Positions 33,201-44,748 of a stretch of 64,000 bases of DNA are shown piece by piece. Location: NCBI GenBank assembly GCA_030267565.1, contig BRXU01000003.1, positions 4,110,001 through 4,174,000 on the forward strand, written 5' to 3'. This stretch comes from Pleodorina starrii. Taxonomy: Eukaryota > Chlorophyta > Chlorophyceae > Chlamydomonadales > Volvocaceae. A model generated the notes under the pieces. It was not told the DNA's origin. It made no database searches and saw only the letters and a list, made by a program, of their open reading frames with translations. Position 1 is the first letter of the stretch, and the number at the start of each line of letters is the position of its first letter. The position numbers and the translations under genes were made by a program.

Positions 33201-36200
33201 CCATGCGCCCGACTGGCATCCCCCCACGCCAGGGCCCCAGCCCCGCCACTGCCCGAGCCGCCGGCCGCCGATCCAGCGCCGGCGGCAGGGTCTGACAACG
33301 CCTGCGAGTGTGGCCCGCCTTTCCCGGCACGCGGCTGCCCTAGCCCTGGTGCGGGCGGCTGCGCTGACTCTGACGAGAGCCTGTGCTGCTCAAGTTGCAC
33401 CGGCCGGGCTGTCAGCGTCGCAAGCTCCAGCTGCGCGTAGCTGCGCTGCAGGAGGCCGTCGTCACTGTCAAGGCTGAAGCGGGACGCCTGGCGCAGGGCC
33501 TCAAGCGCTGCGGCCCTTGCGCGCGCTCCAGGCCCCTGGTGGAGGTATTGGTGTGTGTATGCGGGGGGAGGGAGGGACGAGACCGCTAATTTGAAGGACT
33601 TCGTCGGCCTAGCACGTGTCAGCACTTGAGCTATTCCATGTTTGTGTGCAACCCGGCGGTCGCAAAGCGCACGGGCAAAACCAGCTTTCACGGACGTATT
33701 ACTGGCGTGGACTTCAGCGACGCTGAACGTTGAAGCACGGTGTGACGTCTTGCTGGACAGGCGTGGCAAGCACGGGGGCCTTCTTTGCGGTTCTGGGCCC
33801 ATGAAAAGGCCCGGGTGCCTGGGTTCTGTCAGCGTGAGCAGGTGCCATGCACGCAGCAGACGCACCTTCAAGTTGCGCCCCATGCTGTCCGTGCTGGACT
33901 CCACGTCGGAGGAGTCCCGCAGCTTCGACAGCCCCGGAAGGTTCAGAGGCGGGCGGCTGCCTTCGCCGCGAGCGAATGGTGGGAGCGCAAGACCCGACGC
34001 AGCGCCGTAGATGTTCAGGGAGGCGGGCCGTTGCGTGTTGTCCGCTGGGACCAGGTAGAATGGACGCGGCATGGTGAGGGGCGCGCCATCGGGTCCCAAC
34101 ACTTGCTGCCCGCCGCCAAGGCCCGCGGTGGTGGTGAAGTTGGGTTGCGGCGGAGCGGCGCCGTAGGACAAGCCTGTTGCACGGAGTCAAGTTGCAGGCC
34201 GTCATAAATGAGGGTAGCGAAGGAGCCGTGTGCCTCACTACGTTGGCAGCTCCGAAAGAGTGACAGAATCCCGCCGCCAAGCCCGCAGGCCCCCCCTCTC
34301 CACCTCCCCACCGCGCACCTGCAGCCAACGCGGCTTGCAGCAGGTAGTGGGGCAGCGGCGGGTCGGCTTGAGAAGAGCTGTCCATGACGCCAGCGGCCTG
34401 CGTGCCGCGCTCCTGCGCTCCAACAGCCTGCGTGCCACGCGCCTCCGCGCCGTACGCCTGTACGGCCCTCGCCTCGACGACCCCATACGCCTGGACTCCG
34501 CGAGCCTCCGCGCCATGAGCTTGAACCCCGCGAGCCTGCATGCCGTAAGCCTGGACAGCCTGGTCGGATCGACTGGGACTAGGCTGCGCTGCGGCAGCAG
34601 ACAGCGCCGCAGCAACGGCAGGACCTGCGGCAAAGACCTGATCCTGGCCTGGCGCCGCTGGCTGCGGGCCCGCCAGGGCATGCGGGGCGCCCATGCCTAA
34701 GGCTATACCGGTGGCTGCCGCATAGGGAGCTGCGGGAAGCGCCGGCGCTATGGCAGCTGTTACAAACCCCAGAGGACTCGTCGCCGTCGCTGCTGCAGCA
34801 ACCGGGCCGGCTGTTGATGCCACAACCGGCGGGCCCGCCTGGCTTGGCGACACCCGTAAAGGCTCTCGCGGGCCGCTGGCTGGGGTGGCTGAGTCCAGTG
34901 CAGCGGCCGGGCTGTGCGGCAGCGCTGCAGCGCCGTGCGCCGGCCACGTAAGGTCCTCTGAGGACGCACTCGTCCCTGCGTCTCGACTTTGCGCGAGTGT
35001 CGCCGGGCGCTGGTCGTACGCTTTGGCCGCCGCAGTGGCCGTGTCTGGCGCTGCTTGCGTCCCTTGGGATGCCTGCGCGGCACGCCGGCCGGCGTAGACG
35101 GGCTGCCACGTTTGCAAGGAGCCGGCCGACTGCGGGCGCACGGCACCGCCATCCGCGTCCGCCTCGCTGACACCAATTGCTGCTTTGAAGGCGTGGGCGG
35201 AGGCAGCCTGTTCGGCCGTGCTGAACATGCCCGAGCTATCCGCGCGCACGTCGGTCCCATCCCCGCTTACCGCCCCGCTACCTGCCCAGTCCGCGTATCC
35301 AGCTGTAGCGGCGGCGAGCCGTGACAACTCGTCCACACCGGGCAGGTCCGCAGCGCAATCGCTCACACCCCCGGCGTCCACGTAGCCAGGCTGCGCCCCT
35401 GGTCCCTCGCACGGCCGCATGTTACCGCGCTGCTGCTGCGACTCCTGCTGGCTTTGTGGTTGCTGCAGTCGCGGCGGCAGCACTTGCGCAGCTGCGAGTG
35501 CCGCGACCACCTCCTCCAACGTTGGCGCGCCAGAGTCTTCTTGGACCGCCGGCGCGCCCTGACCCTGATGCCGCTGGCTCGACATCAGGCTGCGCAGGTT
35601 GTCCCTAAGCACGTCGCACACCAGGCGCCGTGAGAGCTCCAAATCCACCAGGGGCGGCACCATACCTGCGATAGGCCGTCACGAGGCAGCATCAAGCGCA
35701 CGGGCGCGTTTCGCGTCACAGTAACGAAGCGCGCTGCCAGGGCCAGAGGTACACAGTCGTCGGACGCAACCGCCATAAAGGCAGGGAGGGCAGCAGGTCA
35801 CGTGGATGCTTGGGCTGTACGAGGGCCCGAGGTGTATCCTAAAGTTTAACGGTATTAAGGGGTCTGGCATCCCGGTCGTTAAGGGGCGTTGGGTGGCGTC
35901 GATTCCTACCTGACAGGTTTTGCGGGCTGATCTCCGGGTCCCTGCCCTGCGCTGCCAGCTGCACTGCCGCGAGGCGGCTGACCACCTCGTCCTCCACAGC
36001 CTGCACGAGCACCACAACAAGGGTTTAAAAAGCCGCTTGGAGCCACACTTCACCGTTCATCAACAGTGTACGTTGCGTGCGCGGGGGCTGCCGCGCAGTA
36101 CTGGCCAAACACCAGAACGACCAAGAGAAGGTTGATCAAGGCCGCCCGCGCTCTCAGAAGCGTAGCGAACGCCCTACCTGCAGCACTGCTTTCTCCCATT

Positions 36201-39200
36201 GTTGGCCGGGGTCGGGGTCGCGGGCGCGCCGACTGGCCGCCGGGGCATCGGCTGCTGCTGCGGCCGCCATTGCCGCCGCTGCTGCCTGAGGCGGTAATAC
36301 ATGGGTGTTGCTGGGCAAGTCCGCCGGAGCAAGGAACACCTGCTGCAGCTGCTGCTGCTGCGGCACCTGGCGTTGCTCCTGCTGCTCGAAGCGCAAGACA
36401 GTGGTGTTCGTTGCCGCGACAAAGTTGCGACCACCCCTGGCAGCCTGCGGCACAGCCTCCCCGGTGATGACGTCGAAGGGCTGCTGCATGGGCATGTTGG
36501 CGGCCGGCGCGGCGAACGGCATTCCAGAGGGGGATGCCGTGGCGGCCGGCGGCGGCCGCCGCCGTGTGGGCGTTCCGAAGCCCAGGCCGGTCGGCGCAGC
36601 GCCCAATGCAGCTGCATAGGCCGTGGGAGCGCCCTCCGCCGCCACTGCAGACGCTGCCCAGGCGGGCAAACGAGTGACGGTGACGGGCGGATGCGCAGTA
36701 TCGACGACGTACTGGAAGCGCGGACGGGACTTGGAAGTGCTGCTCGGCCAGGACGGCAAGACGGGCGGCGGCGGCAGCCACGGCGGCGGCGCGGCGGCAC
36801 CGCTGCTGGCCGCTGCTGCCACTGCAACGGGCGCCGCGGCCGCAGCAATTGGGGACTGGCGGTCGCTATTTTGGCCGCTTATGGGTGCAGCAGGCGGCTG
36901 CACGGGCCCTGCCAGCTGCCCCTGCTGCGGCATTGGGGTCTCTGAACCTCCAGCCGCCGCAGTCCTGCGCTCCACTGGCAGCTGCAGTGGTATGGGGGCC
37001 GGCGACTGCCGTGCTGCATCCGTTCGCACCTCTGCGCCGTGATCGCCGCGGCATGCTGCTCCGTCCTCCCGGCCCAAGTCCCGACCGCCTGCCGCGCCGC
37101 CGGCAGGCGCTTCGGCTCCGCTGGTAGCAGCTCGGCCGTCCCCGTCATGGTCGTCGTCGTCATCTCCGACGTCGCCTTCCGACAACAGCACGGAGGCCAG
37201 GGCGCTGAGCACTTGGTGCACTGCATCGCCTGGGCTGGAAGGCGATGGTGGAACCGCAGCCGAGGACGTGGCCACCTTGCGTGTGCGGGTGCGGGCGCGG
37301 CCTGGCGAGCCACGGGCTGTCGGCGGACTGCCAGCGCGAGTTCTGTTTGGAGGGTCAGAGTCAGCGGGTAAGCGGTCTGGCCAGGGTTGCTACCGTATGT
37401 TGGGCCCCCACCGGAATGGGAGGCTGCAAAATAATACAGCAGGCAGCAGCAGGCAGGAGCAATACATGTCATTCCTCCACGCATGGGCGTCTGAGCGTGT
37501 GGGCGTAACGACACATGCGCCGTGGTCGCACAAGTAAACGGTCGCACACATACTGCAATGCCGCGCCCCACCTTGAGGCTCCGGGCCCAGTGGCCTTGGA
37601 CGGTTCTTCCACGCGGCGCCCGAACGCCACACGCACAGGCCCTGTGGCCTGCGTTTTGCGAACCGCCCGTGGGGGCGACGGCGACATGTCCTCCGCAGTC
37701 GCTGCCACTGGCGATGCCGCAGTCCGCGGCCCAGGACTGGAAGCGCGCTTGCGGCCCCCGCTTCGCGCTGCGGCATCGGAGAGGACCGGGGCGGTGGTTC
37801 GGGTGCGACTTGCTCTCGTCGCCTGCTGGTGCGATGCATGGGGTAAGGCCTCGGAACTACGCCACTTGACTGGGATGGGAAGGAACTGGATCTGCCCAGC
37901 CAACCCCATGCTCAGAACGCGGCCTGAAGTCACGCGTGAACGCAGATGTAGCCCGATGCCCCTCCCTGGCTGCGAGAGAAGGCCAACAGGGATTAATGAG
38001 CCAGCGAGCCGCGCGCACACGCGCACCTGCGGTGTCTGCGTACCCCGGTCCTTTGCCTTCTGCCGTCGCCGTTACACCGCCCGCCAGGGTAGCCCGGGCT
38101 CCTGGCAGCCTGGCACCCGCCCGCCCTGTCTGCGCGGCCTGCCCGGCACTGGGCGTGGTGGCGGTGCCGTTCGCTCCCGCCAGCGTGGGTCCGGGCGAGC
38201 CACGCCCAGCCGGAGCGACGGAAGCAGCCGCCCTGTACGCCACCTCAGCTTCAACCGCCTGCGGAGGGAAGCCACGATAATAATCAAGCTTCGCCGTAGA
38301 ACGTATCCAAGTGCAAGCGAGCAGCATCCCTACGTAGGGCGATGATCGCCCGAATTGTGCCTCTTAATTGCACCCTGATGCATCCTTAACCGAAACCTGC
38401 GGCCTCCCTAGCCACCGTGCTGCAGCCCGCCGCCGTTCAACTCATGGTGTTGCGACGCGCACCTTCGTAAACTCGTCCAGGTCGAACCACGCCTCATCTA
38501 CATCCCACACGGAATGCGGCGGCGGCAGCAGCCCTGCGAAGTCTCCGGGCGGCGCCGCCGCCATACCTGGCGGCCCCGCCACTGCCGCTGCTCCTGGCCC
38601 GGCAGTTCCAGGGCCATTGCCAGCCCGTCCGCGGCTGCCTGCAGGCTTTGGCGGTACACCGCCGGCGGCAGCCGCCGAGCCAGCGGCGGACGGCGGGGCG
38701 GCGGGTCCCGCAGCCTGTTGCAGCAACCGAGAAGCCCGCTTGGCCCGCTCCAGCTCGCGCTTGACGGCTGCGTAGTCGAACGCGCCGCCCAGCAGCTCTT
38801 CCGCCTCCCTGTCCGCAAGGGGCAATCGGACAGCGCGTACGTGTCCAGTGTGCTGCACCGACACACCCATTGTACCGCCATTTTCTGGCCTCTACACTGC
38901 ATCATGACCACGACAAACGGCACAGCCCGAGGAACGAGGCGGGCAGCAATCCGAAGAATGCTGAAGAACCGTCCGTGCAAACACGGGTCGTACACGGGTA
39001 ACTGCAACGAGCCGCGCAAGCCTTGGCAACTACGCTGCAGCTCGCCGCACGTCCGCGTCCTCCTCTGCGTCCCTTTCCCTTCCCCATACCTTTGGGCCTC
39101 CTCGCGCTCCTGCACGTCCTCCAGTGCGGCCCACGCGGGCGGCAGGTGCTGCTGCGCGCGCACACCATCCGGGTCCGCGATAAACTCCAGGGTAGAACGG

Positions 39201-40996
39201 AAGGCGTTCTGCACATCCTCAGGCAGCGCCGCTCGCCGGGGCCGAGCGGCCGACGGCTCCGAAGCCCACGGGGCCGCCCCGCCAACGGCTGCCTGTCGCA
39301 CCGGCCCAGGACCAGCTGCCGCTCCCAGCCCGCGCGCAAAGATCGACTCACCACCAGCGACGTAGAAGCCTTCAGCCGGCGCATCCCCTGCCATCATCAC
39401 TGGTCCCTGCATTCCCGGCTGCTGCTGCTGACGCACGCTGTTGCACGAGTTGCTAATGGGTGCAGGCAGCCGGCCAGGCTGATCTGCTTGCCCTGCGTGC
39501 GCGGCCCCGGCCGGCCACTCCACCGCCCTCATAGCCGCTGGCTCGTAGGATGAAGGCCTGGTTTCCGCTTCCGCAGTGCGCGACCCCGCGCCCATATGGA
39601 GCACATCGCCTCTCTGCACTTGCTGGTCGTGAAGCGGGCGCAGGTCGCCCACGATGGCTCGCAGCTGCCGCGCGGGCGTGGGCGTCCTGGCCGTAATCTT
39701 CGGCACGCCAAGCCGCACCATTCGCAGGTTGCTGTTCCCTGCGTCGCCACCGGCGGCAGCGCTGTTAACGGCACCAACGTTGGCGTTGATGCTGCCGGCG
39801 TCACCCAGGCTGACCGCGCCTGTGTCGCCGTCCACATCTCTGGCAGGCGCTGGAGCAAGGGGCATGCCGCGCCGCTGCGACCATCGCAGGCGCTGCCGCC
39901 GTAGCTGTGCATCTTCAAACCCCAGCGCAGCACCCGCACGACCAATCTGCTCTCCGGCGACGGGCTGTTCGTCCTGCTCGCCTGGGGCCGCGCCCGGCTC
40001 AATTGACTCCGCCGCCCTGACATCCGCCTCCGGGCGCCGCATCAAGACCATGGGCGTGGATCGCCGATGCGGCGACACCAACGCGCCTTGGCGGTTCTGT
40101 GGCTGCGGATCCGGGCTGTCATCGCCGAGGCCGTCGGCTGCCACCCGAGCTGACGCCGCGCCAGCAGCTGCAACTTGCATCGCCTGGGGGACCCGGTGCC
40201 CAGATGCAACTACGGGAAGGCCGTACACGGCTTGCCCGGCAGCGTGCATGCGGGCGTAGGCGCCCGGCGGCAGAGGCGGCGGCGTCTGCATGGTTTGCTT
40301 CACCGCCGCCGCTGCGGCCGTGGTGGCTGCGGTGGTCGCAACGGAGATGATAGCCGCGAGCTGGTCGGCGTTTTGCAGCAGGTCCAGCTGCTCCTTGATG
40401 CGCCCGTGGTGAGGTCGAGGCCGGGGGCGCTCGGGCTCGTCGTCAGCCCCACCCGCGGATGAGGACGAGGCAGCGGCGCCGGCGCCGGCCACAGGGCCAC
40501 GCCCTATTGCTCCTGTCCATGGCGGAGGAGTGAGCCCGCTGGCGGCTGTGTGTGCGGCGTGCTGTGCTGGGGTCCGTGAGGGCGGGGCCGGGCCAAGGAG
40601 GAGCCCATGCGCGCCGCTGTTGTCAGAGGACTCCGTCGAGCTGTGGTTCAGCGCAACTGTTGCGACTGTGCTCGCAAAAGCCTGCGCTGAGCTGCTTCTG
40701 CTTTCAGCTGCAACACCGGTCGGGGCGCTGCTGGCTACGTCACCTTCACCATAGAGTTGGCCGAAGACCTGCATGCGGGAGGAGCGCCAATGGTTGCGGT
40801 TACGCGTTTCCAGGGCTTGCGGGACATAAGCTGTCAGAGTCATCCGTGCCTGCTTGATGTAATCCTTGGCCACGTCGTAGCCAGCGACGTCCGGCCTTGA
40901 CTGAAGCGACCCGGCCAGGAGCCGCTCCAGCGTGTCATCGGTGAAGCCCCCCTGCCGACACCAGAGGCAGACATCCGCAATTATGCTAATAGGCAT
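30204..40996 (-). CDS. Giant low-complexity protein, possibly TALPID3-like
   Basis: Eleven exons: 40996-39090, 38808-38463, 38258-38027, 37869-37572, 37342-36178, 36000-35910, 35665-34319, 34173-33866, 33535-31355, 30975-30442, 30239-30204. The total is divisible by three: 2,814 aa. Ordered islands in a mostly Ala/Pro/Gln/Ser-rich chain: TDDTLERLLAGSLQ near the start; LPEDVQNAFRSTLEFI; a charged helix (REAEELLGGAFDYAAVKREL); AVEDEVVSRLAAVQLAA followed by VDLELSRRLVCDVLRDNL; a decapeptide-repeat block; and acidic, Ser/Asp/Glu-rich stretches. The paired helices 'EDEVVSRL' and 'LELSRRLVCDVL' recall the conserved C-terminal part of the centriolar/basal-body protein TALPID3 (KIAA0586), but this is recollection, not a search. 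The first exon could have an upstream partner (an acceptor CAG lies at 40952). The exon 9-10 junction is the weakest. Confidence 0.6.
34389..34559 (-). repeat. Coding decapeptide tandem repeat
   Basis: Within exon 7 of the giant gene, about six tandem units of roughly 10 residues follow the pattern [VT]QAYG-x-EARG: VQAYGMQARG, VQAHGAEARG, VQAYGVVEARA, VQAYGAEARG, TQAVGAQERG, then a decayed unit. The DNA copies have diverged at many positions. Confidence 0.8.
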
Positions 40997-41702
40997 GTCA
41001 GCACGAAGTCGTGTTACAGGGAAGCGTCACCTGTTGAAGCACCCGAGTAAGCTCTGTCGCCATGCGCTGCGCCAAGGGCGAGCTTCCCTTTGTCCTGTGG
41101 CGCGTATTTCAGTCGAACAGTGTAATAACACGTGTATTAAGGCTAATATTAAGGGCAGCCAGACGCACGGTGCAGTCTCATGGTCGCTGTCGTCGTCGGT
41201 CCAAGCTGTATCTTCATCCTGAGCAGCCAAGCGTTGATGCTTCGAGGTGTAATGAAGCCCTTGCGTCTCAATAGTAAATCTATACTTTTCTTCGCGCAGC
41301 TGCGCTATTCCGCTTTTCATCGCTACTCCGCATACTTGTGCATGTATCAAACGTTAATGAAGGAAACAAGCATGTTGCGGACTAGGTGTACGCAATTGTA
41401 ACACTGCAGCAAATGGAACCTGTCAACCTGACAAGGAAACGCTGTACGGATCCTGGATCCAATCCCTATGTCGTGATAACGCCGTTATCAGGGCGCATAT
41501 CCGCCCTGGTCGTTATGTGCTACTTTCTGCGCAGTGCCGATGACTGGGCTAAAGTTGGAGGTCGACCATTCGCACGGCCCCAAGAGTTTGTGACCTTTTG
41601 TGGCCGGCTTGCATCGCTGCTCCATTCTATTAGCTGGGCTTTTGTTCATACGTTTGGAGCTGTAAGCTAGCGACCTGCTATAGAGGAGAGGACGCAAGAG
41701 GA
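40997..41702. other. Divergent intergenic region
   Basis: It separates the start of the giant minus-strand gene from the start of the plus-strand desaturase-family gene, so it likely contains both promoters and the desaturase 5' UTR. No exon was recognised. Confidence 0.4.
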
Positions 41703-44194
41703 ATGGGTTGCACAGCTGAGGAGCTTGCGCGGCAGGACTTGCGCTCCCCGCGGGCCGAGTATGTGTTTAGGCTTCCCAACTTCCTGATAAAGCCACTGCG
41801 GGGCATGCTTGTGGACCCTCGAGACGAACCCGTTTTACACCTTCTCTGCAACCAGCTGCTGCTCGTCGTACCGTCAGCGGTGTTCTTGTTCGCGTGCACT
41901 CGGAGTCACTGGTTTGGCATGCTGTATCTTGCGCTCAATTACGGCATCTTCCTCCAGCGGTACATGCTCACTCTTCACTTCACTGAACACAGGACTCTCT
42001 TCAAGCGGGGTGAGTCTTCATCCACGGGAAATTTCGCCTTCCTTGGAGGGGAACGCTGGGGGTGCCAGTACCTTGATAGTGCGGTGCGCCGGAGCCGGGA
42101 TCTTCGCAGTTTACACTTTGCACGTTATCACTGCTCCCGCCCGGCATCGCTCCTATGCGTCCATCGATGGGGTAGCGGGACGCCGCCGCCCTTGTTGTGC
42201 TCTAGGTTCATCAATCTACAGTTCGGTTCGACCCACTTGAACGCGGTTGGAGCGTACCAAATCCAAACCATGTCAACCATGCCCCAGAAAGCGTACTGCA
42301 CCCAATGCTGAGCACCCTTTGGCCATGCATGCTGGTGCAGAGTACGGAGTCCTGAACCTGCTAATCCCGTATGTCCTGTGCAACCTGTACGGCGTTCCGT
42401 GTGGGTTTTACCGCCTGCACCACGTCGTCATGCACCACGTGGTAAGGTTTGGAGACTAGGGCCGTCTTGGGTAAATATGTCCAGAAGGCTAACTTGATGG
42501 GGGATACCCGGTGTGACATGTTCGCTTGTTGAGCGGGAGACACCTTGTCACTACTGCGACTGCTCTCCGAGCAGAGGCAGCGACGCCGGTTGTCAAGGCG
42601 CTGGCAACATGTTTGCGGCCGAGTGGCTCACAGCCAGGGCAGGCAGCTGAGGGCCATGCAAAGCAGCGGGTCATTCTTGGCTGAGCATCAGCCATGCGGC
42701 TCACAGGGTGTGCACCCGGTTGCCTGCGTTGCTGTGCTTGCTCGCCAGGAAGACAACGCCAGCCCTGGGGACCTGACGTCCACGGAGGCGGTACAGCGCG
42801 ACTCACTGCTGCACTTCGTCAGGTGTGCGGGTCTGCCTCTCTGCCAAGGCGTGAGGCCAGACTCGAAAGATGCAAGGCGCCGGAAGTCGGTGTTGGAAAA
42901 GGATGCACTGTTGCTCTCGTGCGGTGACACGCTGTTGCAAACTCAAAGCCTGTCCCGTCGAAGGAACCCGCATGTAAAATGCCAACATTAGGTGCCAGCG
43001 ATTGGCTTCAGCCACAACAGTGTCAGGTGCGGTCTGCACCAGTGACCTTCTGGGTCCACCGTATAGCAATTCAGTCATGTGCAGGATGTGTGGTGGCCGC
43101 CTTTTCGCCCCTGCGTTGCTAATCACCGGTCAGCATTACCACACCCATTCCCAGACGAATGGCACGTAGTTGATGAGTTTGCGCGCACGTGCCCCAACCT
43201 ACTACCCTCAGGTACTGGGTGCGCTTTTGGCTGTGCACGTGGGTTGAGCTGCCCGCATATGCCGCGCGGAAGGGCCGCCATGCACAGGGCGCGCTTTGCG
43301 CCACCTGCGCCCTCGTGTACTGGGCGGCGCTGGCAGGACTATGGCGCTTGAACCCCATCGCCACGCTTTGGTCGCTCGCGGTGCCTTTTTTCGTATCCAC
43401 GTTCGCGCTGATGTTTGGAAATTGGAGCCAACACGTCTTTGTTGACCCGGATGAGCCGCGGAACAACTACCGGAGGTGAGCAGATGGGGTTCTGACAGGT
43501 TCTGACGATGGTGCTTTGCCGGTGTGCGGTTCAGTGCATGCGGTGCGCACGCGGTCATCTTAAAATTGGGCAGCTGGCAAACCCTCAAAAACGTTCCATG
43601 ACCGTTGCCCCGTCTTATGCAGCACGTACAACTGCCTGGCGTGCCCCGACAACTGCCGTACCTACAACGACGGCTACCATATCGTACACCACCTCAATTC
43701 GCGGTTGCACTGGTCCGAGCTGCCGCACCGCTTCATTGATACACTGGGCGCCCACGACGACAATGACGGTGAGGGAGCGCCGCGCACATAACCGAGAATT
43801 GATGCGCCCTTTCCTAGATGTCGTAATCATGCACAACGCTTTTTGGAGCTGCCGTTGTACAATGTACGCTTTGTAGAGCGTGCACGTGACAAGACCCCAA
43901 CCGACACCCACGAGCGGTCGCGCATCACCTACCGTACCTATAGACGACTTGTGTGCTTGCCTCGGTTCCAAACCCGCAGCACTGGCATTTCGAGGCATTG
44001 GGTTCTTCGACGTGGGCTTGATGGTCTTCACGAGACAGCTGGACAAGTTGGCAACATACATCGTGCCTTGTGGGCCCAAACAAGCTAAACGAAGCCACGA
44101 CGAATGGGTTGCTCTGCTACGGCATCGGTTACGACCAGCCAGGGTAAAGGCTGAGAACCCCCGTGGGACACGCGCGCAACCCGCAGCATCGTGA
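41703..44194 (+). CDS. Fatty-acid desaturase-family membrane protein
   Basis: Six exons: 41703-42009, 42341-42441, 42749-42822, 43212-43475, 43623-43768, 43980-44194; 368 aa, all phases agree. It is a di-iron membrane enzyme with the three histidine boxes in order: HFTEH (exon 1), HHVVMHHVEDN (exons 2-3) and GYHIVHHLNSRLHW (exon 5). Hydrophobic segments surround them (LLLVVPSAVFLFACT, WSLAVPFFVSTFALMF). In this superfamily the histidines bind two irons that activate O2 to desaturate or hydroxylate a lipid chain; the substrate is not deducible. The N-terminus (MGCTAEELARQ) has no obvious plastid transit peptide. The C-terminal 70 residues after the last box are hydrophilic and basic. A TGTAA follows at 44403. 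Confidence 0.85.
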
Positions 44195-44402
44195 GCCCAC
44201 ACATATCTTACGTGTGAAGATTCAAGCCTAAAGAGTACTCGACGCGCTTCGTCAACCATGTCGGCAGCTCTTATACACGGCGAAAGTGGCGGTGCAGTTG
44301 CGACTCGTGACGTGCCTCGGACTAGGAGTGAAGGGGCATGGGCACTAACGTACACGCATGGTTCACCTTTGTGAGGAGGTATTGCTATCGACTAGACCCC
44401 CG

Positions 44403-44407
44403 TGTAA
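44403..44407 (+). terminator. TGTAA polyadenylation signal (desaturase-family gene)
   Basis: TGTAA 209 bases after the stop at 44194, on the same strand. Confidence 0.55.
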
Positions 44408-44513
44408 TGCAGATTGCCCGCCAAACTCCGCTCCCCAAACTCCGCTCCGCTCGCCAAAAGCACTCGATCAAGCGGGGCTCATTTGCCTGGCAACGTACCG
44501 GCGCAGGGCACCC

Positions 44514-44518
44514 TTACA
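44514..44518 (-). terminator. TGTAA polyadenylation signal (THOC5)
   Basis: TGTAA on minus, 231 bases after the THOC5 stop. With the plus-strand signal at 44403-44407 it implies that the two convergent transcripts end about 80-100 bases apart. Confidence 0.55.
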
Positions 44519-44748
44519 TGTCTTCAACATCGACGCCACTGGTACCAAGTACGCAGACACATCAACAGCTACCTCGGAACACCCCAACACTGCGGAACAT
44601 AAAAAAGGCACAGGTCGTTTAGTCGCTCCTACCGCGAGCTCGTACCGCGAACACCCCCACCATGCGCGATACCAAAGCGAATCGACACTAAAACTACATT
44701 TCGGGCACTGCAGCCGAGCTTCGCGCAGCGGGCGCACACGCTAGTGCA

